A stretch of DNA of 64,000 nucleotides from Demequina salsinemoris (GCF_000974805.1 NZ_BBQZ01000005.1:62001-126000); one strand, 5' to 3'; counted from the first letter of the stretch, positions 41,647-50,953 are shown. Notes: generated from the sequence alone by a model not told the origin. Made by a program: numbers and translations.

Positions 41647-42903
41647 TCAGGCCGCCGGGCCGACCTTGGCCAGCGCCTCCCCATACGCCTCGACCACGCG
41701 GGCCATGTCCGCGTCGGTGAGCGCCGTCGACAGGTTGATCATGCCGCGCGGCGTCGTGTAGACGCCTGAGCCCATGAGCGCCAGATGGAGAGCGCCGCGC
41801 CATGCAGCATGCGCGCCTGCATCCGTCACGGTCGCGCCGTCGACCACGGGGTGCAGGTTGAGGATCGAGCCCGCGCGGGTCATCACGGCGTCCGCCCCTG
41901 CCGTCGTGGCCTCGGCCGCCACCGCGTCCGCCAGCGCCTCCGCCCGGCCGTTGAGCAGGGCGATCGCCTGCGCGTCGAGCATCCGCAGCGACGCGAGGCC
42001 CGCGGCCGCCGCGGCGACGTGCCCGTTGAACGTGCCCGCGTGGCTCAGGTGGCCCGGACGGGTGGCCGCCGTGAGCTCCATGAGCCCGGCGCGGCCGCCG
42101 ACCGCGCCGATCGCGAGCCCGCCGCCGATGATCTTCGCCATCAGGGTGAGGTCGGGGGAGAGGCCGAGCGCGGCCTGGGTGCCGTGCGGGTGGTTGCGCA
42201 GCGCCTGCACCTCGTCGAGCACGAACAGCGCGCCGACCCGGTGCGCGGCGAGCTGAGCCGCAGCCAGGTAGCCGTCGGGCGCAGGGATCACGCCGCCCGC
42301 GCCCAGGAACGGCTCGAGGAACACCGCTGCGACGTCGGTCGTGAGCGCCTCGGCGAGCGCTGCATCGTCCCCGAACGGGACCCGGATGACGTCGGGCTCG
42401 TCGGCGTCTGAGAACGGCGGGACGCCTCCGTGATAGCCCTCGGACGCGACGATCAGGGCGCGACGACCGGTGGCCTGGCGTGCGATGCGCGCCGCGAGCG
42501 CAGACGCCTCCGAGCCGGAGTTCGTGAAGCGCACCAGCTCGATCGACTCGACGCGCTCCGCGATCTCCTCCGCGAGATCGAGCTGCGTGGGGTGCACGGC
42601 CGCGAAGGCGCTGCCTTCGGCGACGGCCGACTGGACCGCCTCGACGATCCGCGGGTGCGCGTTGCCGTGCACGAGCGACGTGTAGTTGTTCACGAGATCC
42701 AGGTACTCGATCCCGTCCGCGTCGGTCAGGGTCGCGGCGTGGCCGCGCAGGATCGCCGCGGGGAACGGGCCGTAGTGCGTGACCGACCTGGTCTCGCCGC
42801 CGGGCAGCCAGCGGCGGGCGCGCGCGTAGGCCGCGCGGGAGGCGGGCCGGCGTTCGGCGTAGGCGTCGCGGAGGGACGCGTAGGTCTCGTCGATGTCGGT
42901 CAT
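41647..42903 (-). CDS. Class III PLP aminotransferase, glutamate-1-semialdehyde mutase-like
   Basis: A 418-residue fold-type I PLP enzyme. The PLP Lys is K257 (LMAKIIGGGLAIG), the Asp that pairs with the pyridine N is D230 (FVLDEVQ), and the phosphate region is TNSGSEASALAARIAR. The N-terminus LPGGETRSVTHYGPFP resembles GSA aminomutases, but the protein lacks a hem-gene context. Related proteins act on amino acids or amino-sugars in specialised metabolism. Start at ATG 42903 (an upstream extension is GC-rich and unlikely). It is monocistronic; the substrate is uncertain. Confidence 0.85.
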   Translation of the reverse strand: MTDIDETYASLRDAYAERRPASRAAYARARRWLPGGETRSVTHYGPFPAAILRGHAATLTDADGIEYLDLVNNYTSLVHGNAHPRIVEAVQSAVAEGSAFAAVHPTQLDLAEEIAERVESIELVRFTNSGSEASALAARIARQATGRRALIVASEGYHGGVPPFSDADEPDVIRVPFGDDAALAEALTTDVAAVFLEPFLGAGGVIPAPDGYLAAAQLAAHRVGALFVLDEVQALRNHPHGTQAALGLSPDLTLMAKIIGGGLAIGAVGGRAGLMELTAATRPGHLSHAGTFNGHVAAAAAGLASLRMLDAQAIALLNGRAEALADAVAAEATTAGADAVMTRAGSILNLHPVVDGATVTDAGAHAAWRGALHLALMGSGVYTTPRGMINLSTALTDADMARVVEAYGEALAKVGPAA

Positions 42904-43282
42904 GGGTCGCCTCCGCGGTGGTGCGTGTGGATGTCTCGAACCTAGTCCGCGCGGTGTTGCGCGCCGGTTTCGCGCCGGAGCCGGCCCTTCCGTGGTCTCA
43001 TCGGCTGCGAGCCGTGCGCGGACGGACACCTTCTGACACGGCGCGCTTGGCGCAGACAGCGTGTCGCGGGTGACACGCCGCAGCGCACCGTCGGGATGTG
43101 TCAGAAAGTGTCCGCGGCAGGCTTGCAGGGGCCAGTCGGGGCCGGGTGGCGTGTTCCTGGTCACATCTGATGCCCCGGCAGGTATCGCATCGTGGACAAG
43201 TCATCTCGACACTCGGTAACCTGCTCGCAACATCCGAGCGCTCGATGCTGTGCGCAGCCGTCCCGCGCACCCCGAGGAACCC
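42904..43282. other. 379-bp upstream region of metNIQ
   Basis: No gene seen. It contains the long inverted repeat 43023-43114, a smaller GTGTC/GACAC hairpin at 43061-43076, and a GC-rich leader to the metN start. I looked for a SAM-riboswitch core and could not recognise one. Confidence 0.55.
43023..43114. repeat. Inverted repeat with 17-nt arms upstream of metN
   Basis: CGGACACCTTCTGACAC (43023-43039) and GTGTCAGAAAGTGTCCG (43098-43114) are complementary at 16 of 17 positions, separated by 58 bp. It could be a large cruciform, a paired operator, or the terminal repeats of a tiny element. Confidence 0.75.
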
Positions 43283-44275
43283 ATGATCACGCTCGAGCAG
43301 GTCTCCAAGACCTTCGCCGCCCGCTCCGGGCCGGTGCGCGCGCTCGACGACGTGAGCCTCCACGTGGAGCCGGGTGAGATCTACGGAGTGATCGGACGCT
43401 CGGGCGCGGGCAAGTCGACCCTGATCCGCACCGTCAACATGCTCGAACGTCCCGACTCGGGCACGGTCACAGTCGGCGGGCGCGAGCTCACCGGGCTCGA
43501 CGGCGCCGACCTGCGCCGCGCCCGCCAGCGCATCGGCATGATCTTCCAGCAGTTCAACCTGCTCGAGTCCCGCACCGTGCGCGGCAACGTCGAGCTCGCG
43601 CTCGAGATCGCGGGTCTCGACCGCGCGGCCCGCCGGGCGCGCAGCGGCGAGATCCTCGAGCTCGTCGGGCTCACCGACAGGGCCGGCGCGAGGGTCTTCG
43701 AGCTCTCGGGCGGTCAGAAGCAGCGCGTCGGCATCGCTCGCGCGCTCGCGGCAGACCCTCAGGTGCTGCTCTCGGACGAGGCCACGAGCGCGCTCGACCC
43801 AGAGACCACCGCCTCGATCCTCGAGCTGCTGCGCGACCTCAACAAGGAGCTCGGCCTCACGATCCTGCTCATCACGCACGAGATGGACGTCGTCAAGGCG
43901 CTGTGCGACTCCGCCGCGCTCATGCGCGAGGGCCGGATCATCGAGCAGGGACGCCTCGACGACATCGTCGTGCGCACCGACTCGCAGATGTCGCGCGACC
44001 TGTTCCCGCTCGGCGAGCTGCCCGAGCCCCGCGGGACGACGATCATCGAGATCACCTTCGTCGGTCTCGCGTCGGAGGAGCCCGTCATCTCGCGCCTCGC
44101 GCGCACGCACGAGCTCGACGTGAGCCTGCTCGGCGCGGCGATCGAGACGATCCACGGCAAGCAGACGGGCCGCACCCGTCTGGAGCTCTCCGGTGACGCG
44201 GTCCAGGTGGATGCCGCCGTCGCCGACCTCCAGGGTCAGGGCCTCACGGTGGACCGGGTGAGGGACGCGCGATGA
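43283..44275 (+). CDS. metN: Methionine importer ATPase MetN
   Basis: A 330-residue ABC ATPase that powers uptake of D/L-methionine. Walker A is GRSGAGKST (38-46), the Q-loop is FQQFNLL, the signature is LSGGQKQR, and Walker B ends in LLSDEATSALD. Residues about 250-330 form the NIL domain that binds methionine and inhibits transport. Start at ATG 43283 with GAGGAA upstream. The stop overlaps the metI start (ATGA). Followed by metI and metQ in the canonical order. Confidence 0.95.
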   Translation: MITLEQVSKTFAARSGPVRALDDVSLHVEPGEIYGVIGRSGAGKSTLIRTVNMLERPDSGTVTVGGRELTGLDGADLRRARQRIGMIFQQFNLLESRTVRGNVELALEIAGLDRAARRARSGEILELVGLTDRAGARVFELSGGQKQRVGIARALAADPQVLLSDEATSALDPETTASILELLRDLNKELGLTILLITHEMDVVKALCDSAALMREGRIIEQGRLDDIVVRTDSQMSRDLFPLGELPEPRGTTIIEITFVGLASEEPVISRLARTHELDVSLLGAAIETIHGKQTGRTRLELSGDAVQVDAAVADLQGQGLTVDRVRDAR

Positions 44276-45024
44276 TCGACAACACCGATCCCGACTTCTG
44301 GCCCGACCTCTTCGCGACCGTCTGGCAGGCCACTGGAGAGACGCTCTACCAGGTGGGATGGACGTTGCTCCTCACGGCGATCCTCGGCACGATCATCGGC
44401 GTGCTGCTTGTCGTCACCGACAAGGGCGGGATGCTTGAGGCCCCCTTCGGCTCACGCGCGCTCGGCAGGACCCTGAACGTCGTGCTCCAGCTGATCGTGA
44501 ACCTGGGCCGGTCCATCCCGTTCCTCATCCTGATGATCGCCCTCATCCCGTTCACCAGGCTGATCCTCGGCACCGCGTTCGGCGTGACCGCCGCGATCGT
44601 GCCGCTCACCGTCGCCGCCGTGCCGTTCTTCTCCCGCATCGTCGAGATGTCGCTGCGCGAGGTCCCCGACGGGCTCCTCGAGGCCGGCACGTCGCTCGGC
44701 GCGAGCCGCTGGCACCTGGTCATCAAGGTGCTGCTGCCTGAGGCGCTGCCCGGGCTGATCCTGGGCTTCACGACCACGGCCGTCTCGGTCGTCAACTACT
44801 CCGCGATCGTCGGCACCATCGGTGGCGGCGGTCTCGGTGACGTCGCCGTGCGCTACGGCTACCAGCGCTACTCGACCGAGTACATCGTCGTCGTCATCAT
44901 CGTCCTCGTCGCCATCGTCGCCTGCATCCAGGGCCTCGGCGGCTGGATGTCCATGCGAATGCGCCGGGGCGGCACCCCTTCCGCGCGCTCTGCCGCCGCG
45001 GTGCCGCCCGCCCAGGGCGTCTGA
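44272..45024 (+). CDS. metI: Methionine importer permease MetI
   Basis: A 250-residue inner-membrane permease with five to six helices. The EAA loop that docks MetN is at about 135-165 (EAGTSLGASRWHLVIKVLLPEALPG). Its length is slightly above the usual 215-220 because of a longer N-terminus and a polar Ala/Pro tail. It is translationally coupled to metN. A hairpin (45031-45052) separates it from metQ. Confidence 0.95.
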   Translation: MIDNTDPDFWPDLFATVWQATGETLYQVGWTLLLTAILGTIIGVLLVVTDKGGMLEAPFGSRALGRTLNVVLQLIVNLGRSIPFLILMIALIPFTRLILGTAFGVTAAIVPLTVAAVPFFSRIVEMSLREVPDGLLEAGTSLGASRWHLVIKVLLPEALPGLILGFTTTAVSVVNYSAIVGTIGGGGLGDVAVRYGYQRYSTEYIVVVIIVLVAIVACIQGLGGWMSMRMRRGGTPSARSAAAVPPAQGV

Positions 45025-45030
45025 CCTCCT

Positions 45031-45052
45031 CGGGTCCGACGCTCCGGACCCG
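45031..45052 (+). promoter_or_regulatory. Hairpin between metI and metQ
   Basis: CGGGTCCG (45031-45038) pairs with CGGACCCG (45045-45052). It has no T-tract, so it could be an mRNA-stabilising or processing stem that raises metQ expression over metNI. Confidence 0.45.
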
Positions 45053-45112
45053 CAGCCTTCCCCATGCCGCACCCGCGGCACCATCACACCTTTCACGAAA
45101 GCAGACAGACCC

Positions 45113-45952
45113 ATGCGCAAGCACATCCTCACCACCGCCCTCGCCGCGACCGCGGCCCTGACCCTCGCCGCGTGCTCGGGCTCGTCCGACACGGACACCG
45201 ACGCGTCGGCCTCGGGCGACGCCGCGGTCGAGCTCCAGACCCTCACGGTCGGCGCGACCGCCGTCCCAGCCGGCGAGATCATCCAGTACGTCATCGACTC
45301 GGGTCAGGCCGAGGCCGCGGGCCTGGACATCCAGGTCACCGAGTTCTCGGACTACAACACCCCGAACCCGGCGCTGTCGGAGGGGTCGACCGACGTCAAC
45401 CTCTTCCAGCACAAGCCGTTCCTCGACCTCTACAACGAGGAGGCGGGCGACGACCTGATCAGCGTCGGCGAGGTCTACCTGCCGCCGCTGGCCCTGTACT
45501 CGAAGACCGTCGACGCGCTCGAGGACCTGCCCGAGGGCGCCTCGATCGCGCTCCCGAACGACGCCTCGAACGAGTCGCGCGCGCTCCTGCTCCTGCAGGA
45601 CGCCGGCCTGATCACGGTCGCGGACGATGCCTCGACGGTCGCTGACATCACCGACAACCCGAACGGCTACGAGTTCCTCGAGATCGACGCGGCGAGCCTG
45701 CCGGCTGCGCTCGACGACCAGGACGCCGCGATCGTGAACTTCTCGTTCGCGTCGGCGGCTGGCCTGTCGAGCGACCTTCAGCTCGTCGCCGAGGGTGAGG
45801 ACTCGCCGTACTTCAACATCCTCGCGACGCGCGCCGAGCTCGCCGACGACGAGCGTGTCGCCGCGTTCTACGCCGCGCTCACGTCGGAGGAGACCCAGCA
45901 GTGGATCGAGGAGACCTACAACGGCCTCGTCGTCCCCGCCTCGGTGGCGTAA
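45113..45952 (+). CDS. metQ: Methionine-binding lipoprotein MetQ
   Basis: A 279-residue NlpA-family substrate-binding lipoprotein. The signal peptide ends in the lipobox LAAC (Cys near 21), so the protein is anchored outside the membrane. The body has the family segments TVGATAVPAGEII, FSDYNTPNPALSEGSTDVNLFQHKPFL, IALPNDASNESRAL and AAIVNFSFA, the ligand-binding cleft. Start at ATG 45113. It completes the met operon and is followed by a strong terminator. Confidence 0.95.
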   Translation: MRKHILTTALAATAALTLAACSGSSDTDTDASASGDAAVELQTLTVGATAVPAGEIIQYVIDSGQAEAAGLDIQVTEFSDYNTPNPALSEGSTDVNLFQHKPFLDLYNEEAGDDLISVGEVYLPPLALYSKTVDALEDLPEGASIALPNDASNESRALLLLQDAGLITVADDASTVADITDNPNGYEFLEIDAASLPAALDDQDAAIVNFSFASAAGLSSDLQLVAEGEDSPYFNILATRAELADDERVAAFYAALTSEETQQWIEETYNGLVVPASVA

Positions 45953-45967
45953 CACCTGATACGCGCA

Positions 45968-46002
45968 GCGGCCCCCGTCCTCCTTGGGAGGGCGGGGGCC
46001 GC
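45968..46002 (+). terminator. Terminator of the met operon
   Basis: GCGGCCCCCG (45968-45977) pairs exactly with CGGGGGCCGC (45993-46002), 15 bp after the metQ stop. Confidence 0.8.
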
Positions 46003-46018
46003 AGTGCGTCGGGGGCAG

Positions 46019-46076
46019 GGACGATGCGGGCGCCGGGACTGAGCGCACCGGGACGATGCGGTGGCAGGGACGATGC
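46019..46076 (-). repeat. Three copies of the GCATCGTCC motif downstream of the desaturase
   Basis: GGACGATGC (sense on the minus strand: GCATCGTCC) occurs at 46019, 46051 and 46068, two of them within CAGGGACGATGCGG. The last lies 5 bp after the desaturase stop. Confidence 0.8.
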
Positions 46077-46081
46077 GGTGG

Positions 46082-47146
46082 TCAGCGCCCCATCGCGACG
46101 CGCTCGGGGCAGTCGAACGGGTCGCGGGCCGCGAGCCCCACGCGGTTGAGGTAAGCGATCACGATGCCGTATGACTCGATCAGGTTCGTCTCCGTGTAGG
46201 GCATCTCGAGCGACGCGCAGTGCTCGCGGACGATCTCGCGCGCCCGCGCGAGGTGCGGACGCGCCATGTTCGGGAACAGGTGGTGCTCGATCTGGTAGTT
46301 GAGCCCGCCCATGAGGATGTTCATGGCCCAGCCGCCGCGGATGTTGCGGCTCGTGAGCACCTGCTTGGAGAGGAAGTCGAGCCGGGCGTCGGCGGGCACG
46401 AGGGCCATGCCCTTGTGGTTCGGCGCGAAGGACGCGCCCATGTAGACGCCGAACACGGCCATCTGCACGCCGACGAACGCGAACGCCATCCCGAGCGGGA
46501 GGAACGCGAAGACCGGCACGAGGTAGAGCGCGAAGTGCAGGGCGATCGACGGCAGCTCGGTCCACCGCTGACGTCGGCTGCCCTGCGTGATCAGCGAGGT
46601 GACCGAGCGGTAGTGGAGGTTCAGCCCCTCGAGCGTGAGCAGCGGGAAGAACAGCCAGCCCTGGCGTGCCGTGATCCATCGGAGCGGGCCGCGGGCCTGG
46701 GCGGCGTCCTCGGCGACGAACGAGATCGTGTCCCGCTCGATGTCGGGGTCGGCGCCTCGCTTGTTCGGGTTCGCGTGGTGGCGGGTGTGCTTCGTCATCC
46801 ACCACTGGTGGCTGATCCCGACGACGATGGTGCTGAGCGCGCGTCCGAGGCGATCGTTCGCGGGGCCGGTGCGGAGCACCGCGCGGTGCGAGGCCTCGTG
46901 GCCGAGGAAGGCGACCTGCGTCAGGACGATGCCGAGGCCCGCCGCGATGAGGAGCTGGAACCACGAGTCCCCGAGCAGGATGAAACCCGCGATGAGGCCT
47001 CCCAAGGCGAGCGCGAGGACGAGCCCGTAGACGGCGTAGAAGACGGGTGCCCGGCGCAGCAGGCCCATCTCCCTGACGGTGGCGGCGAGCTCCGTGAAGG
47101 AGCGCGTGACATGGTTGACAGGAGGCGTCGACTGCGGCGCGGCCAT
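46082..47146 (-). CDS. Membrane fatty-acid desaturase
   Basis: A 354-residue membrane di-iron desaturase that inserts double bonds in acyl-CoA or lipid acyl chains. The three His boxes are present: HEASH (near residue 83), HTRHH (near 118) and QIEHH (near 286). Four hydrophobic segments lie between them. It resembles actinobacterial DesA3-type acyl desaturases; the regiospecificity (delta-9 likely) is not readable. A palindrome 84 bp upstream of the start is probably its operator. The C-terminus is followed by the motif cluster at 46019. Confidence 0.92.
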   Translation of the reverse strand: MAAPQSTPPVNHVTRSFTELAATVREMGLLRRAPVFYAVYGLVLALALGGLIAGFILLGDSWFQLLIAAGLGIVLTQVAFLGHEASHRAVLRTGPANDRLGRALSTIVVGISHQWWMTKHTRHHANPNKRGADPDIERDTISFVAEDAAQARGPLRWITARQGWLFFPLLTLEGLNLHYRSVTSLITQGSRRQRWTELPSIALHFALYLVPVFAFLPLGMAFAFVGVQMAVFGVYMGASFAPNHKGMALVPADARLDFLSKQVLTSRNIRGGWAMNILMGGLNYQIEHHLFPNMARPHLARAREIVREHCASLEMPYTETNLIESYGIVIAYLNRVGLAARDPFDCPERVAMGR

Positions 47147-47229
47147 GGGTCTCCAGGGGTCGAGGGGAATCTCGACTTCTCAGCCGAAGACTGGGCGCGA
47201 GGATGCGTCCGTGGTGCGGATGCCGCAAC

Positions 47230-47245
47230 CCTACGCCACCGTAGG
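47230..47245. promoter_or_regulatory. Putative operator of the desaturase gene
   Basis: CCTACGCCACCGTAGG, with perfect 6-nt arms around CCAC. On the minus strand TAGGGT, a -10-like hexamer, overlaps it at 47228-47233. It is typical of TetR-type sites; the regulator is not in this window. Confidence 0.6.
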
Positions 47246-47326
47246 TTACGTGTCACCGATCTTGCTGCGATCGTGTGTCTGCCAGGAGTGCAGGGCCGAG
47301 GAGAGGGCCTTCCGAGCGGGCTCGGA

Positions 47327-49054
47327 TCAGTAGACGCGAGTGCGCAATGGGGGCGTGGTCGCCGCCGCGACCCGGGCGCGCAGCAGCGGCTCCGACATCG
47401 GCCGGTAGTGCAGGAAGCCCTGCTGGAGTCCGATGCCGGCCTCTCGGACGGCGGCGTACTCGTGCTCCGTCTCGATGCCCTCGGCGATCACCGCGACGTC
47501 GAGCTCCTCCGCGATACGGGAGATCACGGCGAGCACCTCGGCGTCCACGGAGCTGCCGCGTCCGGCGCCGTGCACGATCGTGCGGTCGACCTTGATCACG
47601 CTGAAGGGCAGCGGCTGCTGGAGGAAGCGGAGGGTCTCGAGGGACACGCCGACGTCGTCGAGCGCGAGGCGAACCCCCGCCGCATCCAGGGCTGCGAGCT
47701 CGGTCCGCGCGGCGGTGAGGTCGCCCAGGCGTGAGAGCTCCGACAGCTCGAGGACGATGCGTCGGGGCGCGACGCCCGCGCTCGTGATCGTGGACAGCAG
47801 CGCGTCGGCGAGTCCAGGGATGACGAGCGACTCAGCGGAGAGGTTGACGTGCATGCTGATGTCGGCGGCGGGCTTGAAGCCGTCCGCCTCCCAGTGACGC
47901 AGGGCCTTGCAGGCGCGTCCGAGCACCCAGCGGTCCAGCTCGAGCGTCGCGCCGAGCCGGGCGGCGCGGAGCTTGATGTCGGCGGGGAAGCGCTCGTCGT
48001 CCACCCCGCCGTGGACGCGCAGCAGCGCCTCCACCGCGGTGGGAACTCCCGTGACCGTGTCGATGATCGGCTGGTACATGAGGTGCAGCGCTTCGGTGAG
48101 GATCTGGTCGACGCCCTGCGGGGTGCGGCGGCCGTACTGCACCTTGTCGCCGCCCGAGAGCTTGGCGGAGTACATCGCGGCGTCGGCGAGCTGCAGCAGC
48201 TCCTCCGGGTCCGCGTCGGGGCTGTCGGCTACTGCGACGCCGATGCTGGCGTGGGCTTGGGCGGCGTCGGGAAGGTCAGGGTCGGGCTGGGCGAGGGCCA
48301 CGCGGAGCCGCTCCCCGAAGGCGAGCGCCGCGTCCTCCGCGGTGACCGTGGAGGGAAGCCTGATGCGGCTGACCACGGCGAACTCGTCCCCTCCGAGACG
48401 CCCGACGACGTCCGCGCCCGCGGCGGCGATGAGCATGCGTCGCGAGGCGGACCGCAGCAGGGCATCCCCCAGGTTGTGGCCGAGGGTGTCGTTGACCACC
48501 TTGAGGCGATCGAGGTCGAGGTAGGCGACCAGGACGCGGGAGTCCTCGCCCTCGAGCATCGCGAGGGCGTCCTCGAGCACCGCCATCAGCCGCTCACGCG
48601 TGGCCAGGCCGGTCATGCCGTCGATCTCCGCGCGCCGCCCGGCATGATCGGCGAGGGCCCGCATCACCCGCACGGGGCGGATGACGCCGTACGGCTTGCC
48701 CAGCGCATCCACCACGGGAAGGTCGGGGAAGTCGTCGGCGCGGTCCGTGCCCATCATGTGGGAGGCCGCGGTCGCGAGCGGCGTCAGCCGGCTCAGGAGC
48801 GGCAGGCCCCACACGGCGAGCTCTCCGACGCCGGTGCCTCCGAGGAGCGAGCGGTTGTATCCGTACGAGCCGGCCATGCTGCGCAGGAACCGCTCGCGGC
48901 CGATGACGCCGATCTGGCCGTCCTCGCGCTCGACGAGCAGGTTGTGGCGGCTCCCGCGGCTGAAGATGTGGGCGGCGACCTCGTCGCACGGCGTGTCCGC
49001 GGGCACGATCAGGCAGAGCTCGACCAGCGGCTCGATCGTCGGTTCTGTCGTCAT
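47327..49054 (-). CDS. GGDEF-EAL cyclic-di-GMP protein with N-terminal CBS-like region
   Basis: A 575-residue soluble protein. Residues 1-140 look like a CBS-pair or related sensing region (VIGRERFLRSMAG, LPVVDALGKPYGVIRP). The GGDEF domain has an intact GGDEF (221-225), so it could make c-di-GMP. The EAL domain has EAL (342-344), NLS, ELSE, DDVG, KVD, EGIE and QQG; the DDFG Phe is Val, but the metal ligands seem kept, so hydrolysis is possible too. Start at ATG 49054; a longer frame overlaps the divergent gene's promoter. Confidence 0.9.
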   Translation of the reverse strand: MTTEPTIEPLVELCLIVPADTPCDEVAAHIFSRGSRHNLLVEREDGQIGVIGRERFLRSMAGSYGYNRSLLGGTGVGELAVWGLPLLSRLTPLATAASHMMGTDRADDFPDLPVVDALGKPYGVIRPVRVMRALADHAGRRAEIDGMTGLATRERLMAVLEDALAMLEGEDSRVLVAYLDLDRLKVVNDTLGHNLGDALLRSASRRMLIAAAGADVVGRLGGDEFAVVSRIRLPSTVTAEDAALAFGERLRVALAQPDPDLPDAAQAHASIGVAVADSPDADPEELLQLADAAMYSAKLSGGDKVQYGRRTPQGVDQILTEALHLMYQPIIDTVTGVPTAVEALLRVHGGVDDERFPADIKLRAARLGATLELDRWVLGRACKALRHWEADGFKPAADISMHVNLSAESLVIPGLADALLSTITSAGVAPRRIVLELSELSRLGDLTAARTELAALDAAGVRLALDDVGVSLETLRFLQQPLPFSVIKVDRTIVHGAGRGSSVDAEVLAVISRIAEELDVAVIAEGIETEHEYAAVREAGIGLQQGFLHYRPMSEPLLRARVAAATTPPLRTRVY

Positions 49055-49180
49055 GTCTGCATGGACCTCCGATTCCCCTTTCGGCCGGCGCGCGTCGGAG
49101 GTGAGCATTCCGGACAGGCAGGGAGACGCCTCGCGTCGCCTCCCCCGGATGCATCGGACCCGCGGCGATAGGCTCGCCGC

Positions 49181-50134
49181 ATGCTCATCGCCGTCGCCGC
49201 GACCTTGGTCGGCCTCGCGGCCCTCGCGTGGAGCGCCGACCACTTCGTGGCCGGCGCGTCGGCGGTCGCGCGCTACGCGGGCATGGCCCCGCTGCTCGTG
49301 GGCATGCTCGTGATCGGCTTCGGCACGTCGGCGCCGGAGCTCGTCGTCTCAGCGTTCGCCGCGGCGGGAGGCAATCCCGAGCTCGCGATCGGCAACGCCT
49401 TCGGCTCGAACGTCGCCAACATCGGGCTGATCCTCGGCATCACGGCGATGGTGATCCCGATCGCCGTGCATCGAGGCGTGCTCCGCCGCGAGCTTCCCGT
49501 GCTCATCGTCGTGACCGTGGTCGCGTGGCTCCTCATGGCGGACGGCGCGCTGTCGCGCGTGGACGCCGCGGTGCTCGGGGCGATCCTGCTCGCCCAGATC
49601 GCGTGGGCGATCGTGGTCGGCCGACGCAACCCCTCCGACGAGCTCGCACGGGAGGTCGAGGAGTCCGCCGCGATGACGCGGCCGCGCGCGTGGCTCTCGC
49701 TCATCACCGGGCTCGTGCTGCTCGTGCTCTCGTCGCGGGTGCTCGTGTGGGGAGCGGTGGACATCGCGGAGAGGCTCGGCTGGTCCGATCTGGTCATCGG
49801 CCTCACCGTCGTCGCGATCGGCACGTCGGCGCCCGAGCTCGCGTCCGCGCTCGCCGCGGTACGGCGCGGCGAGAACGACCTCGCGCTCGGCAACGTCATC
49901 GGCTCGAATCTGTTCAACACGCTGGGCGTGCTCGCCGTCGCCGGCCTCGTCGCGCCGGCCACGGTCGACCCGGAGATCCTGCGCCGCGACCTGCCGTTCG
50001 TGCTGTCCCTCACGATCCTCCTCGTCGTCTTCGCGCTGTGGCCCTGGCATCGCGGAAGCATCTCGCGCGTCGAGGGAGGGGTCCTGTTCGCCCTGTGGCT
50101 GTCCTACACGGGGTTCCTCGTCGCGACCGCGTGA
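49181..50134 (+). CDS. CaCA-family Na+/Ca2+ (cation/H+) antiporter
   Basis: A 317-residue membrane antiporter with about ten helices and two inverted alpha-repeats: GFGTSAPELVVSAFAA...GNAFGSNVANIGLIL in the first half and AIGTSAPELASALAA...GNVIGSNLFNTLGVL in the second, which form the ion site. It is close to YrbG-type proteins, so Na+/Ca2+ or K+/Ca2+ exchange is expected. TAGGCT (49169-49174) lies 6 nt before the ATG, implying a leaderless mRNA. No clear functional partner is nearby. Confidence 0.92.
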   Translation: MLIAVAATLVGLAALAWSADHFVAGASAVARYAGMAPLLVGMLVIGFGTSAPELVVSAFAAAGGNPELAIGNAFGSNVANIGLILGITAMVIPIAVHRGVLRRELPVLIVVTVVAWLLMADGALSRVDAAVLGAILLAQIAWAIVVGRRNPSDELAREVEESAAMTRPRAWLSLITGLVLLVLSSRVLVWGAVDIAERLGWSDLVIGLTVVAIGTSAPELASALAAVRRGENDLALGNVIGSNLFNTLGVLAVAGLVAPATVDPEILRRDLPFVLSLTILLVVFALWPWHRGSISRVEGGVLFALWLSYTGFLVATA

Positions 50135-50197
50135 GGCGCGAGTGGGGAACCCCACGAGCACCTGTTCCCGCGCACCTGCCAGGACTAATCTGACCGC

Positions 50198-50953
50198 GTG
50201 GAACCAGCCCTCGTCCTCACCGGCCTGCAGAAGTCCTTCGGTGCGACCGTCGCGGTCGCGGGCATCGACCTGGAGATCCCGCAGGGATCGTTCTACGGGA
50301 TGGTCGGGCCCAACGGCGCGGGCAAGACCACGACCCTGTCCATGGCGACGGGCCTGCTCACGCCCGACCACGGCATCGTCCATGTGCATGGAATCGATCT
50401 ATGGGAGCGGCCCGACGAGGCGAAGCCCCTGCTCGGGGTCCTCCCCGACGGCCTGCACACGTTCGACCGACTCACGGGCGCGGAGCTGATCTCCTATGCG
50501 GGCCTCCTGCGGGGGCTCACGCCGGACGAGGCGCGGCGCCGCCGCGACGACCTCCTCGCCGCGCTCGACCTCGAGTCTGCGGGGCGCACCCTCGTCACCG
50601 ACTACTCGGCGGGAATGAAGAAGAAGGTCGCGCTCGCGTGCGCGCTCGTGCATGCGCCCCGCGTGCTCGTGCTCGACGAGCCCTTCGAGGCCGTCGACCC
50701 CGTGAGCGCTGGCGCGATCCGCCGCATCCTGCTCATGTTCGTCGAGGACGGAGGCACCGTCATCATGTCGTCGCACGTCATGGCGCTCGTCGAGCGGCTG
50801 TGCGATCGGGTAGCGATCGTGGGATCCGGCCGCGTGCTCGCCGAGGGCACGCTCGACGAGGTGCGCGCGGGACGCGACCTCGAGGACCGCTTCGTCGAGC
50901 TCGTCGGGGACGTCGAGGACCAGAGGGACCTGTCGTGGTTGCGGCGGTCCTGA
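50198..50953 (+). CDS. ABC transporter ATPase
   Basis: A 251-residue ABC ATPase of the export (ABC-2/bacteriocin-lantibiotic immunity) type. Walker A is GPNGAGKTT, the signature is YSAGMKKKVALA instead of LSGGQ, and Walker B is VLVLDEPFEAVD with H-loop SSHVM. The start GTG follows TAATCT (50186-50191) by 6 nt. It overlaps its permease gene by 19 bp, so the two form one exporter. The substrate is unknown. Confidence 0.9.
   Translation: MEPALVLTGLQKSFGATVAVAGIDLEIPQGSFYGMVGPNGAGKTTTLSMATGLLTPDHGIVHVHGIDLWERPDEAKPLLGVLPDGLHTFDRLTGAELISYAGLLRGLTPDEARRRRDDLLAALDLESAGRTLVTDYSAGMKKKVALACALVHAPRVLVLDEPFEAVDPVSAGAIRRILLMFVEDGGTVIMSSHVMALVERLCDRVAIVGSGRVLAEGTLDEVRAGRDLEDRFVELVGDVEDQRDLSWLRRS

Noticed and set aside
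43115..43282. SAM riboswitch before metN
   Set aside because: I looked for the conserved core of SAM-I and SAM-IV types and could not align it; only the inverted repeat upstream is clear.
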